Shown here one piece after another: positions 8,747-18,109 of a stretch of 64,000 nucleotides of DNA. Source of the stretch: Actinophytocola sp035634895 (GTDB lineage: Bacteria > Actinomycetota > Actinomycetes > Mycobacteriales > Pseudonocardiaceae). The DNA lies in the NCBI RefSeq assembly GCF_035634895.1, contig NZ_DASQCC010000190.1, forward strand, positions 1 to 64,000. Direction: 5' to 3'. The first letter of the stretch is position 1. Every line of letters begins with the position of its first letter. Made by a program: the position numbers and the translations under genes. The notes below the pieces were generated by a model. The model worked only from the letters and a program-made list of their open reading frames with translations, was not told the origin of the DNA and ran no database searches.

Positions 8747-9420
8747 GCGAACGCCACCTGCCTCGCGTGGCCGTCGCGGACGATGACCTCGCGGTCCGAG
8801 TACGCGGCCACCCGTGCCTCGTGCGTCACCAGGATCACGGCGGCGCCCGAGTCCCTCGCCGCACTTGTGAGCAGGCGCATGACGTGCTCGCCGTTCAGCG
8901 AGTCGAGCGCGCCCGTCGGCTCGTCGGCGAACACGGCCTTCGGACCCATGACCAGGGCACGGGCGACCGCCACCCGCTGGCCCTGCCCGCCGGAGGCCTC
9001 GCCGGGCCGCTTGCCGGCCACGTCGGCGACCTCGAGACGGTCGAGCCACTCGCGTGCCCTGGTCTCGGCCGCGCGCCTGCCCAGGCCGCCGAGCCGCAGC
9101 GGCAGTGCGACGTTCTCGAGACAGCTCAGCTCCGGCACGAGCTGGCCGAACTGGAAGACGAAGCCGAAGTCGGTGCGGCGCAGCGCGCTGCGCGGACCGT
9201 CCGGCATGGCGGACAGCTCGTTGCCGGCGTAGGTGACCGTGCCCTCGTCGGGCTGGATGATGCCGGCCAGGCAGTGCAGCAGCGTCGACTTGCCGGACCC
9301 GGACGGGCCCATCACGGCGACGACCTCGCCGGCGCGGACGGACATGCTCGCGCCGTCGAGCGCCTTCGTGGGGCCGAAGGACTTGACGAGGTCGGTCGCG
9401 ACCAGAAGCGGCTCGGTCAT
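8743..9420 (-). CDS. ABC transporter ATP-binding protein, LolD/MacB-type
   Basis: About 225 residues, the normal length for stand-alone MacB-type ATPases. It has Walker A GPSGSGKST, Q-loop FQFGQ, signature SGGQGQR, Walker B AVFADEPTGALDS and a switch His in VTHE. The start ATG at 9420 is favoured because GGTGG lies just upstream; an in-frame GTG at 9429 is possible. It follows the PadR gene by 60 bp and overlaps the permease start by four bases, forming a three-gene unit that powers the FtsX-like exporter. Confidence 0.9.
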   Translation of the reverse strand: MTEPLLVATDLVKSFGPTKALDGASMSVRAGEVVAVMGPSGSGKSTLLHCLAGIIQPDEGTVTYAGNELSAMPDGPRSALRRTDFGFVFQFGQLVPELSCLENVALPLRLGGLGRRAAETRAREWLDRLEVADVAGKRPGEASGGQGQRVAVARALVMGPKAVFADEPTGALDSLNGEHVMRLLTSAARDSGAAVILVTHEARVAAYSDREVIVRDGHARQVAFA

Positions 9421-9480
9421 GCGGACCACCAGGTGCGGGGGGAAGTCATGGTTGTTCCTCGCAGGTTGGTTTGGGCGAGC

Positions 9481-10005
9481 TCAGTGAGTTACCCGTTTGC
9501 GTAAGTCCGTCAGGCGCGCGGCGGTCAGCTCCAGCCAGCGCAGGTCGGCTTCCAGATGGAACAGCGCGTGGTCGCAGATCAGCTGGTCGGCCAGGTCGCC
9601 GTCGAGCTTGCGGGCCGTCAGCTCACGCATGGCACGCAGGTGCGCGTGGCGCTGGGTGTCGAGCACGTCCTCGGCATCCCGCTCGGACATGAGCGCGATG
9701 ATGACCTTGGTGTACAGCGTGCTCTGCATGTACAGCTCGGGCTTCTCCGGCGTGCTCAGCCACGTCTGCACGTCGGTGACGCCCTCCGCGGTGACCGCGT
9801 AGCGCTTGCGGTCCGGGCCGCCACCCTGCTCGACGCCCGTCTCCTCGATGAGGCCGTTCTTCAGCAGGCGCGACAGCGTCGCGTAGACCTGGCCGTAGTG
9901 CAGTGGCCGGTCCTGTCCGAAATGCTCGTCGTACTCCCGCTTGAGGTCGTAGCCGTGTCGCGGCCCTCGCTCCAGAAGGCCCAGCAGGGTGTGTCCGATT
10001 GACAT
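9481..10005 (-). CDS. PadR-family transcriptional regulator
   Basis: 174 residues from ATG 10005 (MSIGHTLLGLLERGPRHGY). The N-terminal winged-helix PadR domain has the typical YATLSRLLKNGLIEET recognition region and the GPDRKRYAVTAEG wing. The C-terminal ~80 residues (ELYMQSTLYTKVIIAL..., HLRAMRELTARKLDGD) form the helical dimerisation domain of PadR subfamily 1/Vir type. It heads the ABC exporter operon. PadR proteins next to ABC pumps are normally ligand-released repressors of the pump. An operator-like array sits directly upstream of its start. Confidence 0.9.
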   Translation of the reverse strand: MSIGHTLLGLLERGPRHGYDLKREYDEHFGQDRPLHYGQVYATLSRLLKNGLIEETGVEQGGGPDRKRYAVTAEGVTDVQTWLSTPEKPELYMQSTLYTKVIIALMSERDAEDVLDTQRHAHLRAMRELTARKLDGDLADQLICDHALFHLEADLRWLELTAARLTDLRKRVTH

Positions 10006-10013
10006 GGCGGCGA

Positions 10014-10045
10014 CTATACACACGAGGTATAGAGGTCGTCTATAC
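10014..10045. promoter_or_regulatory. Three alternating half-sites, probable PadR operator
   Basis: CTATAC at 10014-10019, GTATAG at 10027-10032 and CTATAC at 10040-10045 alternate in orientation with exact 7-bp spacers, making two overlapping palindromes. They lie 9 bp upstream of the padR-like start, on the PadR side of the divergent CGNR gene, and the TATAC boxes could also be -10 elements. Autoregulation is inferred. Confidence 0.65.
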
Positions 10046-10103
10046 ACCCGGTGAATAGCTCGCTGAGCTGCGCAGGTACCGCTGTCGGGCCTACAGTGGT
10101 CGC

Positions 10104-10577
10104 GTGAGTGACGTGGACTTGGTGGTCGACTTCCTGAACACCGTCGACCACGCGGCGCACACCGATGTCCTGGACGATCCCGAGGCCTGGCTGGCGTGGC
10201 TGGCCGCGCACGAGCTGACCGACAGCGCGGACGTGCGGGCGGTGCGTGGCGCGCTGCGTGCCGCGGCCGGGGACCCGGTGTCGTCACCGGCCGCCGTCTC
10301 GGTGCCGGTCACCGTCCGGTTGGCGGGAGGGCCGCCACGGCTGGTCGCGGCGGACGTGGCCGGGGCGGTGCTCGCGGCGGCCAGCCGGCTCGCCGTCAGG
10401 GGTGGGTGGGAGCGCGTGAAGATCTGCCCGGCCGACGACTGCCGCTGGGCCTTCTACGACCGGTCCCGCAACCACTCGCGCACCTGGTGCTCGATGCAGG
10501 TGTGCGGCAACCGGGAGAAGGCGCGGGCCTGGCGCCGCCGCTCAGAGGAGCAGCTGCGCGACCGTGTAGATCAGTAG
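10104..10577 (+). CDS. CGNR zinc-finger (ABATE-domain) protein
   Basis: 157 residues from GTG 10104. The N-terminal half starts DLVVDFLNTVD, the usual opening of the ABATE (DUF1470) stress-associated domain. The C-terminal half has the CGNR zinc finger: CPADDCRWAFYDRSRN, then WCSMQVCGNREKAR, with four Cys. The family is regarded as putative transcriptional regulators; no target is known. Its 3' end overlaps the convergent DUF445 gene by 36 bp. Confidence 0.85.
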   Translation: MSDVDLVVDFLNTVDHAAHTDVLDDPEAWLAWLAAHELTDSADVRAVRGALRAAAGDPVSSPAAVSVPVTVRLAGGPPRLVAADVAGAVLAAASRLAVRGGWERVKICPADDCRWAFYDRSRNHSRTWCSMQVCGNREKARAWRRRSEEQLRDRVDQ

Positions 10578-11804
10578 ACCGGCCAGCGAGCCGACGACCG
10601 TGCCGTTGATCCGGATGAACTGCAGGTCGCGGCCCACCTGCAGCTCGATCTTGCGGGACGTCTCCTCCGCGTCCCAGCGCTGCACCGTGTCGGTGATCAG
10701 CGTCGTGATCTCGTCGCGGTAGTTGAGCACCACGTACGCGGCCGCGCCCTCGACCCAGCTCTCCACCTTCTCCCGCAAGGCGTCGTCGTCGGAAAGGCGG
10801 TGGCCCAGCGAGATGAGGCCCTCGCGGACACGTTTCCGCAGCTCACTGGACGGGTCCTCAGCCGCGTCCAGCAGCAGCCGCTTGGCCGTCGACCAGGCAG
10901 AGCCGATCACGTTCTGGACCTCGGGGTGCTGGAGGACCTGCTCCTTCACGACCTCAGCACGGGCCATGGTCGCCGGGTCGGTCTGCATGTCGGACGCGAA
11001 CTCGACCAGGAACTTGTCGATCGCGAGCCGCATCGGGTGGTTCGGGTCGGTCTTGACCATCCAGGCGAACGACAGCACCTCCCCGTACACCTTGTCGGCG
11101 ACCATCGAGTCGACGAACTTCGGCGACCAGGTCGGCGCCCGGTTCGACACCACGCGGAGCACCGTCGAGTGGTTGTCCTTCACCCACTCGTAGGCGCGGT
11201 CGCACATGAGGTCGACGAGCTTGTGGTGCGTGCCGTCCTCGACCACGCCGGCCATCAGCTTGCCCAGCGGCGGCCCCCACGGCACCGACACGACCCGCTT
11301 GACGAGGGCCTGCTCCATGACCGCCTGGACGTCCTCGTCCCGCAGGACGGCGACCACGCCACGCACGACCGTCGCCAGTTCGGCGGTCACCCGCTCGGCG
11401 TTGGCCGGTTCGGCCACCCAGCCGCCCAGCCGGGAGGCGACGCCGACCCGCCGCAGCCGCTCCCGCACGACCTGCTCGGACAGGAAGTTCGCGCCGACGA
11501 ACTCGCCGAGGCTGTCGCCGAGGGCGTCCTTGCGGGTGGGGATGATCGCGGTGTGGGGGATCGGGATGCCCAGCGGATGCCGGAACAGGGCGGTGACCGC
11601 GAACCAGTCGGCCAGCGCGCCGACCATGCCGGCCTCGGCGGCGGCCTTCACGTACCCGGTCCAGCCGGGCTCGCCCGGCCACAGGGACATGACCAGGAAG
11701 ACCGCCGCGGCGCCCAGCAGGAACGACAGCGCCACCAGCTTCATCCTGCGCAGGGCACGCCTCTTCTCGGCCTCCCGGGGAATGGGAGCACTGACCTCAC
11801 TCAT
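10542..11804 (-). CDS. DUF445 family membrane protein
   Basis: About 420 residues from ATG 11804. The N terminus has a transmembrane helix (LVALSFLLGAAAVFLVMSLW) followed by GMVGALADWFAVTALFRHPLGIPIPHTAIIP, the highly conserved DUF445 region. A final helix (GTVVGSLAGLLIYTVAQLLL) closes the protein. Members are inner-membrane proteins of unknown function with a large helical domain between the two anchors. It is divergent from the DapC-like gene with under 40 bp between starts, so both promoters overlap. Confidence 0.88.
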   Translation of the reverse strand: MSEVSAPIPREAEKRRALRRMKLVALSFLLGAAAVFLVMSLWPGEPGWTGYVKAAAEAGMVGALADWFAVTALFRHPLGIPIPHTAIIPTRKDALGDSLGEFVGANFLSEQVVRERLRRVGVASRLGGWVAEPANAERVTAELATVVRGVVAVLRDEDVQAVMEQALVKRVVSVPWGPPLGKLMAGVVEDGTHHKLVDLMCDRAYEWVKDNHSTVLRVVSNRAPTWSPKFVDSMVADKVYGEVLSFAWMVKTDPNHPMRLAIDKFLVEFASDMQTDPATMARAEVVKEQVLQHPEVQNVIGSAWSTAKRLLLDAAEDPSSELRKRVREGLISLGHRLSDDDALREKVESWVEGAAAYVVLNYRDEITTLITDTVQRWDAEETSRKIELQVGRDLQFIRINGTVVGSLAGLLIYTVAQLLL

Positions 11805-11842
11805 TTGCCGCACCACACCATTGTCCGTGAGGATGACGAACC

Positions 11843-13003
<1,161 letters not shown>

Positions 13004-13006
13004 GCC

Positions 13007-13183
13007 TCAGGGGAGGAGCCAGGCGACGTCCAGGGCGCGGGTCGGTAGGCGGGGCTCGCGACGGGTCAGGCGCAGGCCGGCCGCCGCCGCGTCCGCCAGC
13101 ACCTCCGGCGGGACCGGGTCGGCGCGGCGCATCAGGCAGGCCAGTGCCTTCAGCAGTCGCAGGTCGTCCGCGGTGTACTTCAT
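13007..13183 (-). CDS. Small protein coupled to ECF sigma factor
   Basis: 58 residues (MKYTADDLRLLKALACLMRR then ADPVPPEVLADAAAAGL). Its ATG at 13183 overlaps the sigma-factor stop (ATGA), so the two are translationally coupled. The segment with DPVP..VLA..A resembles the opening helices of small proteins that accompany ECF sigma genes in actinobacteria, but no membrane helix or zinc-binding anti-sigma motif is visible. It may be a truncated partner or regulator of the sigma factor; function unknown. Confidence 0.65.
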   Translation of the reverse strand: MKYTADDLRLLKALACLMRRADPVPPEVLADAAAAGLRLTRREPRLPTRALDVAWLLP

Positions 13184-13704
13184 TCGGCGTCGCCTCCCAG
13201 GATGGCCAGCTTGCGGCGTAGTCGGTCGAGACAGCGGGCCCGGGTACGGCCGAGGCTGGTCACCTTGAGCCCGAGGGCCCTGCTGACCTGCACGTAGGTC
13301 AGCTCCGGGCTGTACATGAGCAGGCCGAGCAGGCTCCGGCAGCGCTGGGAGAGCCGGCGGAACGCCGTCCACAGCAGCTCCTCCTCGTCCGTGTGGCAGA
13401 CGGGGTCGGCCGGGATCTCCAGGACGTCCGTCGGGACCTCGCGGCGGTGCTGGTACAGGACACGCAGGCACTCGCGGCGCGCGGTCGTCGCGAGCCAGCC
13501 CGGCAGCCGGTCGGGTCTGCGCAGTCGGGGCAGGTGCTCGGCCAGCGCCGCCCAGGTCTGCTGCGAGACGTCGGCGGCGTCGGCGCCGTGCAGGCGGTGG
13601 GCCCTGACCACCGCCCACACGATGGCCGCATGGCGGTGCACCAGCTCCTGCCAGGCCGCCTCGTCGCCGGTGCTGGCGCGGGTGATCAGCTCGGTCGTCA
13701 GCAT
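13180..13704 (-). CDS. ECF-type RNA polymerase sigma factor
   Basis: 174 residues. Region 2 covers about residues 10-80 (AAWQELVHRHAAIVWAVVRA, DAADVSQQTWAALAEHL, LPGWLATTARREC). Region 4 covers about 118-168 (LSQRCRSLLGLLMYSPELTY, VTSLGRTRARCLDRLRRKL). It lacks an SnoaL-type extension. The regulon is unknown; the gene reads away from a secreted proline-rich protein with ~250 bp between them that contains no gene. The downstream coupled small gene is its only obvious partner. Confidence 0.88.
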   Translation of the reverse strand: MLTTELITRASTGDEAAWQELVHRHAAIVWAVVRAHRLHGADAADVSQQTWAALAEHLPRLRRPDRLPGWLATTARRECLRVLYQHRREVPTDVLEIPADPVCHTDEEELLWTAFRRLSQRCRSLLGLLMYSPELTYVQVSRALGLKVTSLGRTRARCLDRLRRKLAILGGDAE

Positions 13705-13954
13705 GCGACTGTGACGGCGCGCGGGTGCGATCGGACCCGGCGGACGCCCGAAATGAGTAGGACCGCCGACGCTCGCCGGAATGCGTCACCAGCGGTGATC
13801 AACATTGACCCATCCGGCCGATATCGTGCGCTTTTGCCGTCTTTCCGGGTGGAATCGCCGCCGCTAGGGTGCCATTGTCAGTGGTGTGCTGGATAGTGTG
13901 CAGGTGCATGTCGGCACGGGGCGTTCGTGCCGGCCCTTACTGCGTTGACGGACG

Positions 13955-14740
13955 GTGGTGGTCGCGGTGGAGCCCTCCCGCCTGCTGCGCCGCGCGCTGC
14001 TCGTCGCCGCCGTAGCCGTGGCCGGCTGGGTGCTCAGCGCCGTCTTCGCCAGTGTCGCCGGCGCGGACGAACTGCCCGTCGACGACACCCAGGTGTACCA
14101 GTCCGACAACGCGCTGGACGGGCTGCTCGGCGGGTTGACCGACCTGGTCGGCGGAGTCACGGACGTGGTCGGCGGCGTCACGAACCGGGTCGCCGACATC
14201 GGCGGGTCGCTGATCGACACCTCCGGCGACGTGCTGCCGCCGTCCTCCTCGCCCGAAACGCAGGAACCCGTCACCGAGACACCGCCCGCCACCTCGTCGG
14301 GCAGTGCGAACGCGGACCGTGGCGCCGCGCTGCCCCGAACGGAGATCACCCTCCCGCCCGCGTCGGTCGTCACACCGCCCGCGCCGGTGGTCCCCCCGCC
14401 GGTGGCCCCGATCGCACCGGCACCGGCCAGGAAGCCGGTCGTGACGGTCCCCGCCGCGCCGGTCGCGGCACCCGCCGCTCAGGACGCCGACAGTGCCGCC
14501 ACCGAGCACGCCGGCCGCGGCGAGCCCGACCCGGAACCGACCAAGGCGCCCACCGCGCCCGCCGGCTCCGGCACCACCGTGTCCACCGCTCACGACAACA
14601 CCGGCGGCGCACGCGGCACGCATGGCGTACTGGCGGCGCAGGCTCCCCTCCACCCGGCCGACGCCGGGTTCACCACCCGCAGCCGAGCCGTTGACGGCGC
14701 CGGCCGCGTCGCCGGTTTACCGGCGTCCTCGCCCGACTGA
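13955..14740 (+). CDS. Secreted Ala/Pro-rich cell-surface protein
   Basis: 261 residues from a GTG start. A signal peptide (LLRRALLVAAVAVAGWVLSA then VFASVAGADE) is followed by short hydrophobic repeats (GLLGGLTDLVGGVTDVVGG, VTNRVADIGGSLID). The remainder is a long low-complexity region rich in Pro, Ala and Thr. No enzymatic domain or anchor signal is visible. The repeat block resembles chaplin-like or small surface-assembly segments only in composition. The Pro-rich remainder suggests a cell-wall-spanning linker. Function unknown. Confidence 0.65.
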   Translation: MVVAVEPSRLLRRALLVAAVAVAGWVLSAVFASVAGADELPVDDTQVYQSDNALDGLLGGLTDLVGGVTDVVGGVTNRVADIGGSLIDTSGDVLPPSSSPETQEPVTETPPATSSGSANADRGAALPRTEITLPPASVVTPPAPVVPPPVAPIAPAPARKPVVTVPAAPVAAPAAQDADSAATEHAGRGEPDPEPTKAPTAPAGSGTTVSTAHDNTGGARGTHGVLAAQAPLHPADAGFTTRSRAVDGAGRVAGLPASSPD

Positions 14741-14886
14741 ACGGCCCCGCACCTCCGGATACGTGTGTCCACAGCCGGCTCGACCGACATCTGATGTGGC
14801 CCAACCGGCGCAACCCGCTGGCCCGAACGTTCCACCCGGCGTCCCCCGAACACCACACAGCTACCCGACCTGCCGACCGCGCCCGG

Positions 14887-15010
14887 TCAGGTCGGGACCT
14901 GGCCCCGGCGCCGCGATGCCCCCGCGGCGCCGGGGCTCCCCCTCTGGCGGCTCGTCCGATCGACACAACGAGGGGCTGTGTCGGCGGCCCCTGCCGAGCA
15001 CACCAGAGGC
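14887..15010. other. Highly structured non-coding stretch, possible structured RNA
   Basis: The gap 14741-15110 has no gene but several consecutive foldable elements. There is a 5-bp hairpin at 14888-14901 and a 13-bp perfect stem 14902-14914/14924-14936. An enclosing stem pairs 14941-14947 with 15003-15009. Inside it, stem GACACA/TGTGTC (14962-14967/14977-14982) has a loop AGGGGC that can pair with GCCCCT at 14987-14992, giving an H-type pseudoknot. A terminator-like hairpin follows at once. GC richness raises the chance of accidental pairing. Confidence 0.4.
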
Positions 15011-15011
15011 G

Positions 15012-15082
15012 AACAGTGCGCTGGATGGCGGAGTCTCCGGCCAATCGGCCGACGGAGACTAGGCCATCCAGCGCACTGTTTT
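15012..15082 (+). terminator. Strong bipartite terminator hairpin
   Basis: An 18-bp perfect stem (15012-15029 with 15063-15080) encloses a second stem, AGTCTCCG at 15032-15039 with 15053-15060. A TTTT run ends it at 15079-15082 on the plus strand, giving the shape of a Rho-independent terminator for transcripts coming from the left. It also lies 28 bp past the stop of the minus-strand MocR gene. Confidence 0.7.
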
Positions 15083-15110
15083 CTACCCTGTATACCGTCT
15101 TCTGGTCCAG

Positions 15111-16517
15111 TCATGTGACCGGAATGAGCCCGTTGGCCGCGATCGGGGCACCACATTCAGCTACCGAGGCGGCAGCGGCGGCCAGCCGCCGCACCGCTTC
15201 ACGCAGAATGTCAACCGGTTGGGTGTACGGCACGCGGAGCCAGCGTTCCAGTCCCCCGTGTGGGGTGAAGAACGACCCCGGCACGACCCGCACGCCGAAG
15301 TTCTGGGCGACGGCCGCGATGCGGGTGCTGACCGGCTGCGGGAGCTGGCACCACAGGGTCGTCCCGCCGTCCGGCACCCGGAACGTCCAGTCCGGGCGGA
15401 GCTCGCGCACGGCCGTCACCAGGGCGTCCCGTTGGGCGGCCAGTTGCGCGCGGCGTTCGAGCAGCGGCTCGCGTGACCCGGCGAGCAGCTCGGCGAGGAC
15501 GAGCTGCTCGAACACGGGGGTGCCGAGGTCGAGGCCACGGCGGCTGGCCAGGAGCCGGGCGATGATGTCCGTGGACGCCCGGACCCAGCCGAGCCGCAGG
15601 CCGCCCCAGTGCGACTTGCTGGCCGAACCGGCCAGCAGGACGGCGTCACCACTGAACGGCGGGGGCGCGTTCGCGACGTCGAAGTCCAGGTCGACGTGCG
15701 TCTCGTCGACCACGACCGGGGTGCGGGCGCGGCGTAGCGCGGCGGCGAGCCGCCGGCGACCGGGCGCGTCGAGGCGGTGGCCGGTCGGGTTCTGGAAGTC
15801 GACGATCAGGTAGGCGAGCCGGGGCGCGGACTGGCGGAGCGCGGCCTCCATGCCCTCGATGTCCCAGCCGTCGTCGGTCATCGCGACCGGCACCGGGAGG
15901 GCGCTGGCGCCGCGGATCGCCTCGAGCGCGTTCGGGTACGTCGGATGCTCGACCAGCACCCGGTCGCCGGGGCCGACGAACAGGCGCAGTGCCATGACGA
16001 AGGCGAAGTGACCGCCTCCGGTGACGAGGATCTGGTCCGGCGTGGTGGGCAGGCCGCGCTCGGTGTACCGGTCGGCGAGCAGCTCACGCAGTTCGAAAAG
16101 ACCCTGGTCGTGGTAGCCGTGGGTGGCGAGGTGGGCGGCGAGGCGGGGCAGGGCGGCCTCGGCCGCGGCGGCGACGCCGGGGAGGGCGGGGCACGCGGCC
16201 CGCGCGAGGTCGATGGTGGCCGGGTCCTCCGGTGGTTCCTGGGTGCTGATGCCGGCGGGGACGGCCGCCCACGACCCGGCGCCGCGGCGGCTGACCACGA
16301 GACCGTCGGCCTTGAGCCGATCCCAGGCCGCGGCGACCATCGTGCGGCTGACGTCGAGGGCGGTGGCGAGCTCGCGTTCGGGCGGGAGTGCGTCGCCGGC
16401 GGGGATGCGGCCGTCGAGGATGAGCAGCCGGATGCCGGCGGCGAGGTCGGCGGCACCCTGCCGGGTGCCGCGGCGGCGCCAGTTGCCGAGCAGTTGTGCC
16501 ACACGTCTCGCGTTCAT
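15111..16517 (-). CDS. yczR: MocR-type regulator (GntR HTH + aminotransferase-like domain), YczR-like
   Basis: 468 residues from ATG 16517. The N-terminal ~75 residues are a GntR winged helix (GIRLLILDGRIPAGDALPPE, VSRTMVAAAWDRLKADGLV). The rest is a fold-type I aminotransferase-like domain with FQNPTGH, the PLP-Asp region (PVVVDETHVDLDFD) and the lysine region (LLAGSASKSHWGGLRLGWVR). It is divergent from a YczE-family membrane gene, which is the known YczR-YczE arrangement. The regulator is expected to bind PLP or a related ligand and control yczE. A long upstream reading frame beyond 16517 runs through yczE and is not coding. Confidence 0.85.
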   Translation of the reverse strand: MNARRVAQLLGNWRRRGTRQGAADLAAGIRLLILDGRIPAGDALPPERELATALDVSRTMVAAAWDRLKADGLVVSRRGAGSWAAVPAGISTQEPPEDPATIDLARAACPALPGVAAAAEAALPRLAAHLATHGYHDQGLFELRELLADRYTERGLPTTPDQILVTGGGHFAFVMALRLFVGPGDRVLVEHPTYPNALEAIRGASALPVPVAMTDDGWDIEGMEAALRQSAPRLAYLIVDFQNPTGHRLDAPGRRRLAAALRRARTPVVVDETHVDLDFDVANAPPPFSGDAVLLAGSASKSHWGGLRLGWVRASTDIIARLLASRRGLDLGTPVFEQLVLAELLAGSREPLLERRAQLAAQRDALVTAVRELRPDWTFRVPDGGTTLWCQLPQPVSTRIAAVAQNFGVRVVPGSFFTPHGGLERWLRVPYTQPVDILREAVRRLAAAAASVAECGAPIAANGLIPVT

Positions 16518-16520
16518 AAG

Positions 16521-16559
16521 ACCAATTCTTGCAGATTGGCTATTGATAGAGAGCCAATC
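16521..16559. promoter_or_regulatory. YczR operator-like repeat in the yczR-yczE gap
   Basis: GATTGGCT at 16534-16541 and AGCCAATC at 16552-16559 form a palindrome with a 10-bp spacer. A further ACCAAT at 16521-16526 lies three bases from the yczR start. All sit in the 60-bp divergent intergenic region, the expected place for MocR binding. Confidence 0.6.
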
Positions 16560-16577
16560 AGGCCTTGAGATGGCCAC

Positions 16578-17243
16578 ATGGCTGTTCTTGATCTGCGTCC
16601 CGTGCCGGTGACGACGTCTCCGGTTCGCCGGCTGCCCCAGTTGCTGGGTGGGCTCACGCTGTACGGGGTGAGCATGGGGCTGATGATCAGGTCCGGGCTG
16701 GGGCTGGACCCGTGGGACGTCCTGCACCAGGCGCTGTCGCTGCGGACGGGCCTCACGTTCGGCACGGTCACGGCGATCGTGGGTGTGCTTGTGCTGCTGT
16801 GCTGGATCCCGATCCGGCAGCGGCCGGGCATCGGGACGGTGGCGAACATCGTGGTGGTCGCGGCGGCGGTGGACGTGACGCTGGCGCTCCTTCCGGCGCC
16901 GTCGGCGCTGTGGGTGCGGATCCTGTTGCTAGTGGCCGGCGTGGTGGGGAACGGCCTGGCGACCGCGGCATACATCGGGGTGCGACTCGGGGCGGGGCCG
17001 CGGGACGGGCTGATGACGGGGTTCAGCGAGCGCACGAAGCTGTCGATCCGGGTGGTTCGGACCGGGATCGAGCTGACCGCGCTGGGGACCGGCTGGCTGC
17101 TCGGTGGGACGGTCGGCGTGGGGACGGTCGTGTACGCGCTGGCGATCGGGCCCCTGACGCAGGCGTTCCTGCCGCACGTGGTGTGGAGAATGAAGGGGCA
17201 CGATGCGGTCCTGGCTGACCGAGGCGGACCCGTTGCCACCTGA
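16578..17243 (+). CDS. yczE: YczE/YyaS/YitT-family membrane protein
   Basis: 221 residues with five or more membrane helices. Conserved features are LYGVSMGLMIRSGLGLDPWD, the YIGVRLGAGPRDGLM block and a late TVVYALAIGPLTQ. The family is related to Bacillus YczE, which is linked to lipopeptide production and membrane function, but its transport activity is unproven. Control by the divergent MocR protein is inferred from arrangement. Confidence 0.85.
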   Translation: MAVLDLRPVPVTTSPVRRLPQLLGGLTLYGVSMGLMIRSGLGLDPWDVLHQALSLRTGLTFGTVTAIVGVLVLLCWIPIRQRPGIGTVANIVVVAAAVDVTLALLPAPSALWVRILLLVAGVVGNGLATAAYIGVRLGAGPRDGLMTGFSERTKLSIRVVRTGIELTALGTGWLLGGTVGVGTVVYALAIGPLTQAFLPHVVWRMKGHDAVLADRGGPVAT

Positions 17244-17269
17244 GTGACCGGGCCGCCTTCCCGAACGGC

Positions 17270-18094
17270 CTAGCCGAACTTCAACACGACGAGTGCCTGG
17301 TCGTCGTGGGGCTTGGGGCGGGGCCAGCGTTTGCCGTCCGGGTCGGACTGCTCGGCCGCGCGGACCACGTCCAGCACCGCCTCCGGACCCTTGCTCGTGA
17401 CAAGGTCGTGGACGGCCGGCCAGTCCGGGAAGACGCCGTACGTGTCCACGCCGCAGGTGACGCCGTCGCTGGCCATGAGCACCGTGCGCACCTCGGCGCG
17501 GGGCCAGGTCGCGCGGACGGCCTGATGGGCGGCGTCCGGGTCGGCCTCCGCCACCCAGAACCCGCCCTCCACGTTGCGGCGGCGCGACGTGGTCCGGACC
17601 GCCTTGCGCAGCGCCACCAGGTGGTTCTCGCCGTAGCCCGCGCCGGTGGACAGACGGTCGCGGTAACCGGCGCCCCGCGGCAGGGTCGCGATGCGGGTGT
17701 CCGCCAGGACCGACGGGCCCGCCGCGGTGAACACCACGATCGGGCTGTCCGCCAGGACCAGGCCCTCGACCTCGGTGTCGGTCCAGCGCAGCAACGCCAC
17801 CGTGCTCGACGGGGACCGGCCGGGGACCAGGTCGTGGCCGCGGGCGACCGTCTTGATCGCCGCCGCCAGCAGGTCGGCCAGGTCGGTGTCCGGGTAGCCC
17901 GCGAGGCGGCCGGCCAGCTCCCCGGCCAGGCGCGCCGCGTACCAGCCGCCGCTCGGCAGGTCGGGGTCGAACGACGTGGCGCCGTCCAGCAGCACGACCG
18001 CACGGGGCAGCACCACGACCACGTCCTCGCTCGGCCGGACGGCACCGTCCAGACCGACCCCGGGACGCTCGGCCACCTCGATGCGGGGGGACAT
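17270..18094 (-). CDS. PP2C-like protein phosphatase domain protein
   Basis: About 274 residues from ATG 18094 (MSPRIEVAERPGVGLDG). The PP2C metal-binding pattern is recognisable. VVLLDGATSFDP gives the first Asp, SSTVALLRW and LADSPIVVF are core strands, and LMASDGVTCGVD and a terminal PKPHDDQALVVL supply the later Asp residues. It is shorter than catalytic-plus-sensor phosphatases and has no extra domain. It diverges from an HTH-ClpN pair across two palindromes that lie immediately upstream of both starts, so shared control is likely. Substrate unknown. Confidence 0.7.
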   Translation of the reverse strand: MSPRIEVAERPGVGLDGAVRPSEDVVVVLPRAVVLLDGATSFDPDLPSGGWYAARLAGELAGRLAGYPDTDLADLLAAAIKTVARGHDLVPGRSPSSTVALLRWTDTEVEGLVLADSPIVVFTAAGPSVLADTRIATLPRGAGYRDRLSTGAGYGENHLVALRKAVRTTSRRRNVEGGFWVAEADPDAAHQAVRATWPRAEVRTVLMASDGVTCGVDTYGVFPDWPAVHDLVTSKGPEAVLDVVRAAEQSDPDGKRWPRPKPHDDQALVVLKFG

Positions 18095-18109
18095 GATCAT
18101 GAGCATAAC

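Noticed and set aside
13007..13789. One long minus-strand frame covering both the sigma factor and the small gene
   Set aside because: Only its last 58 codons are the coupled small gene; the rest is an out-of-frame shadow of the sigma factor.
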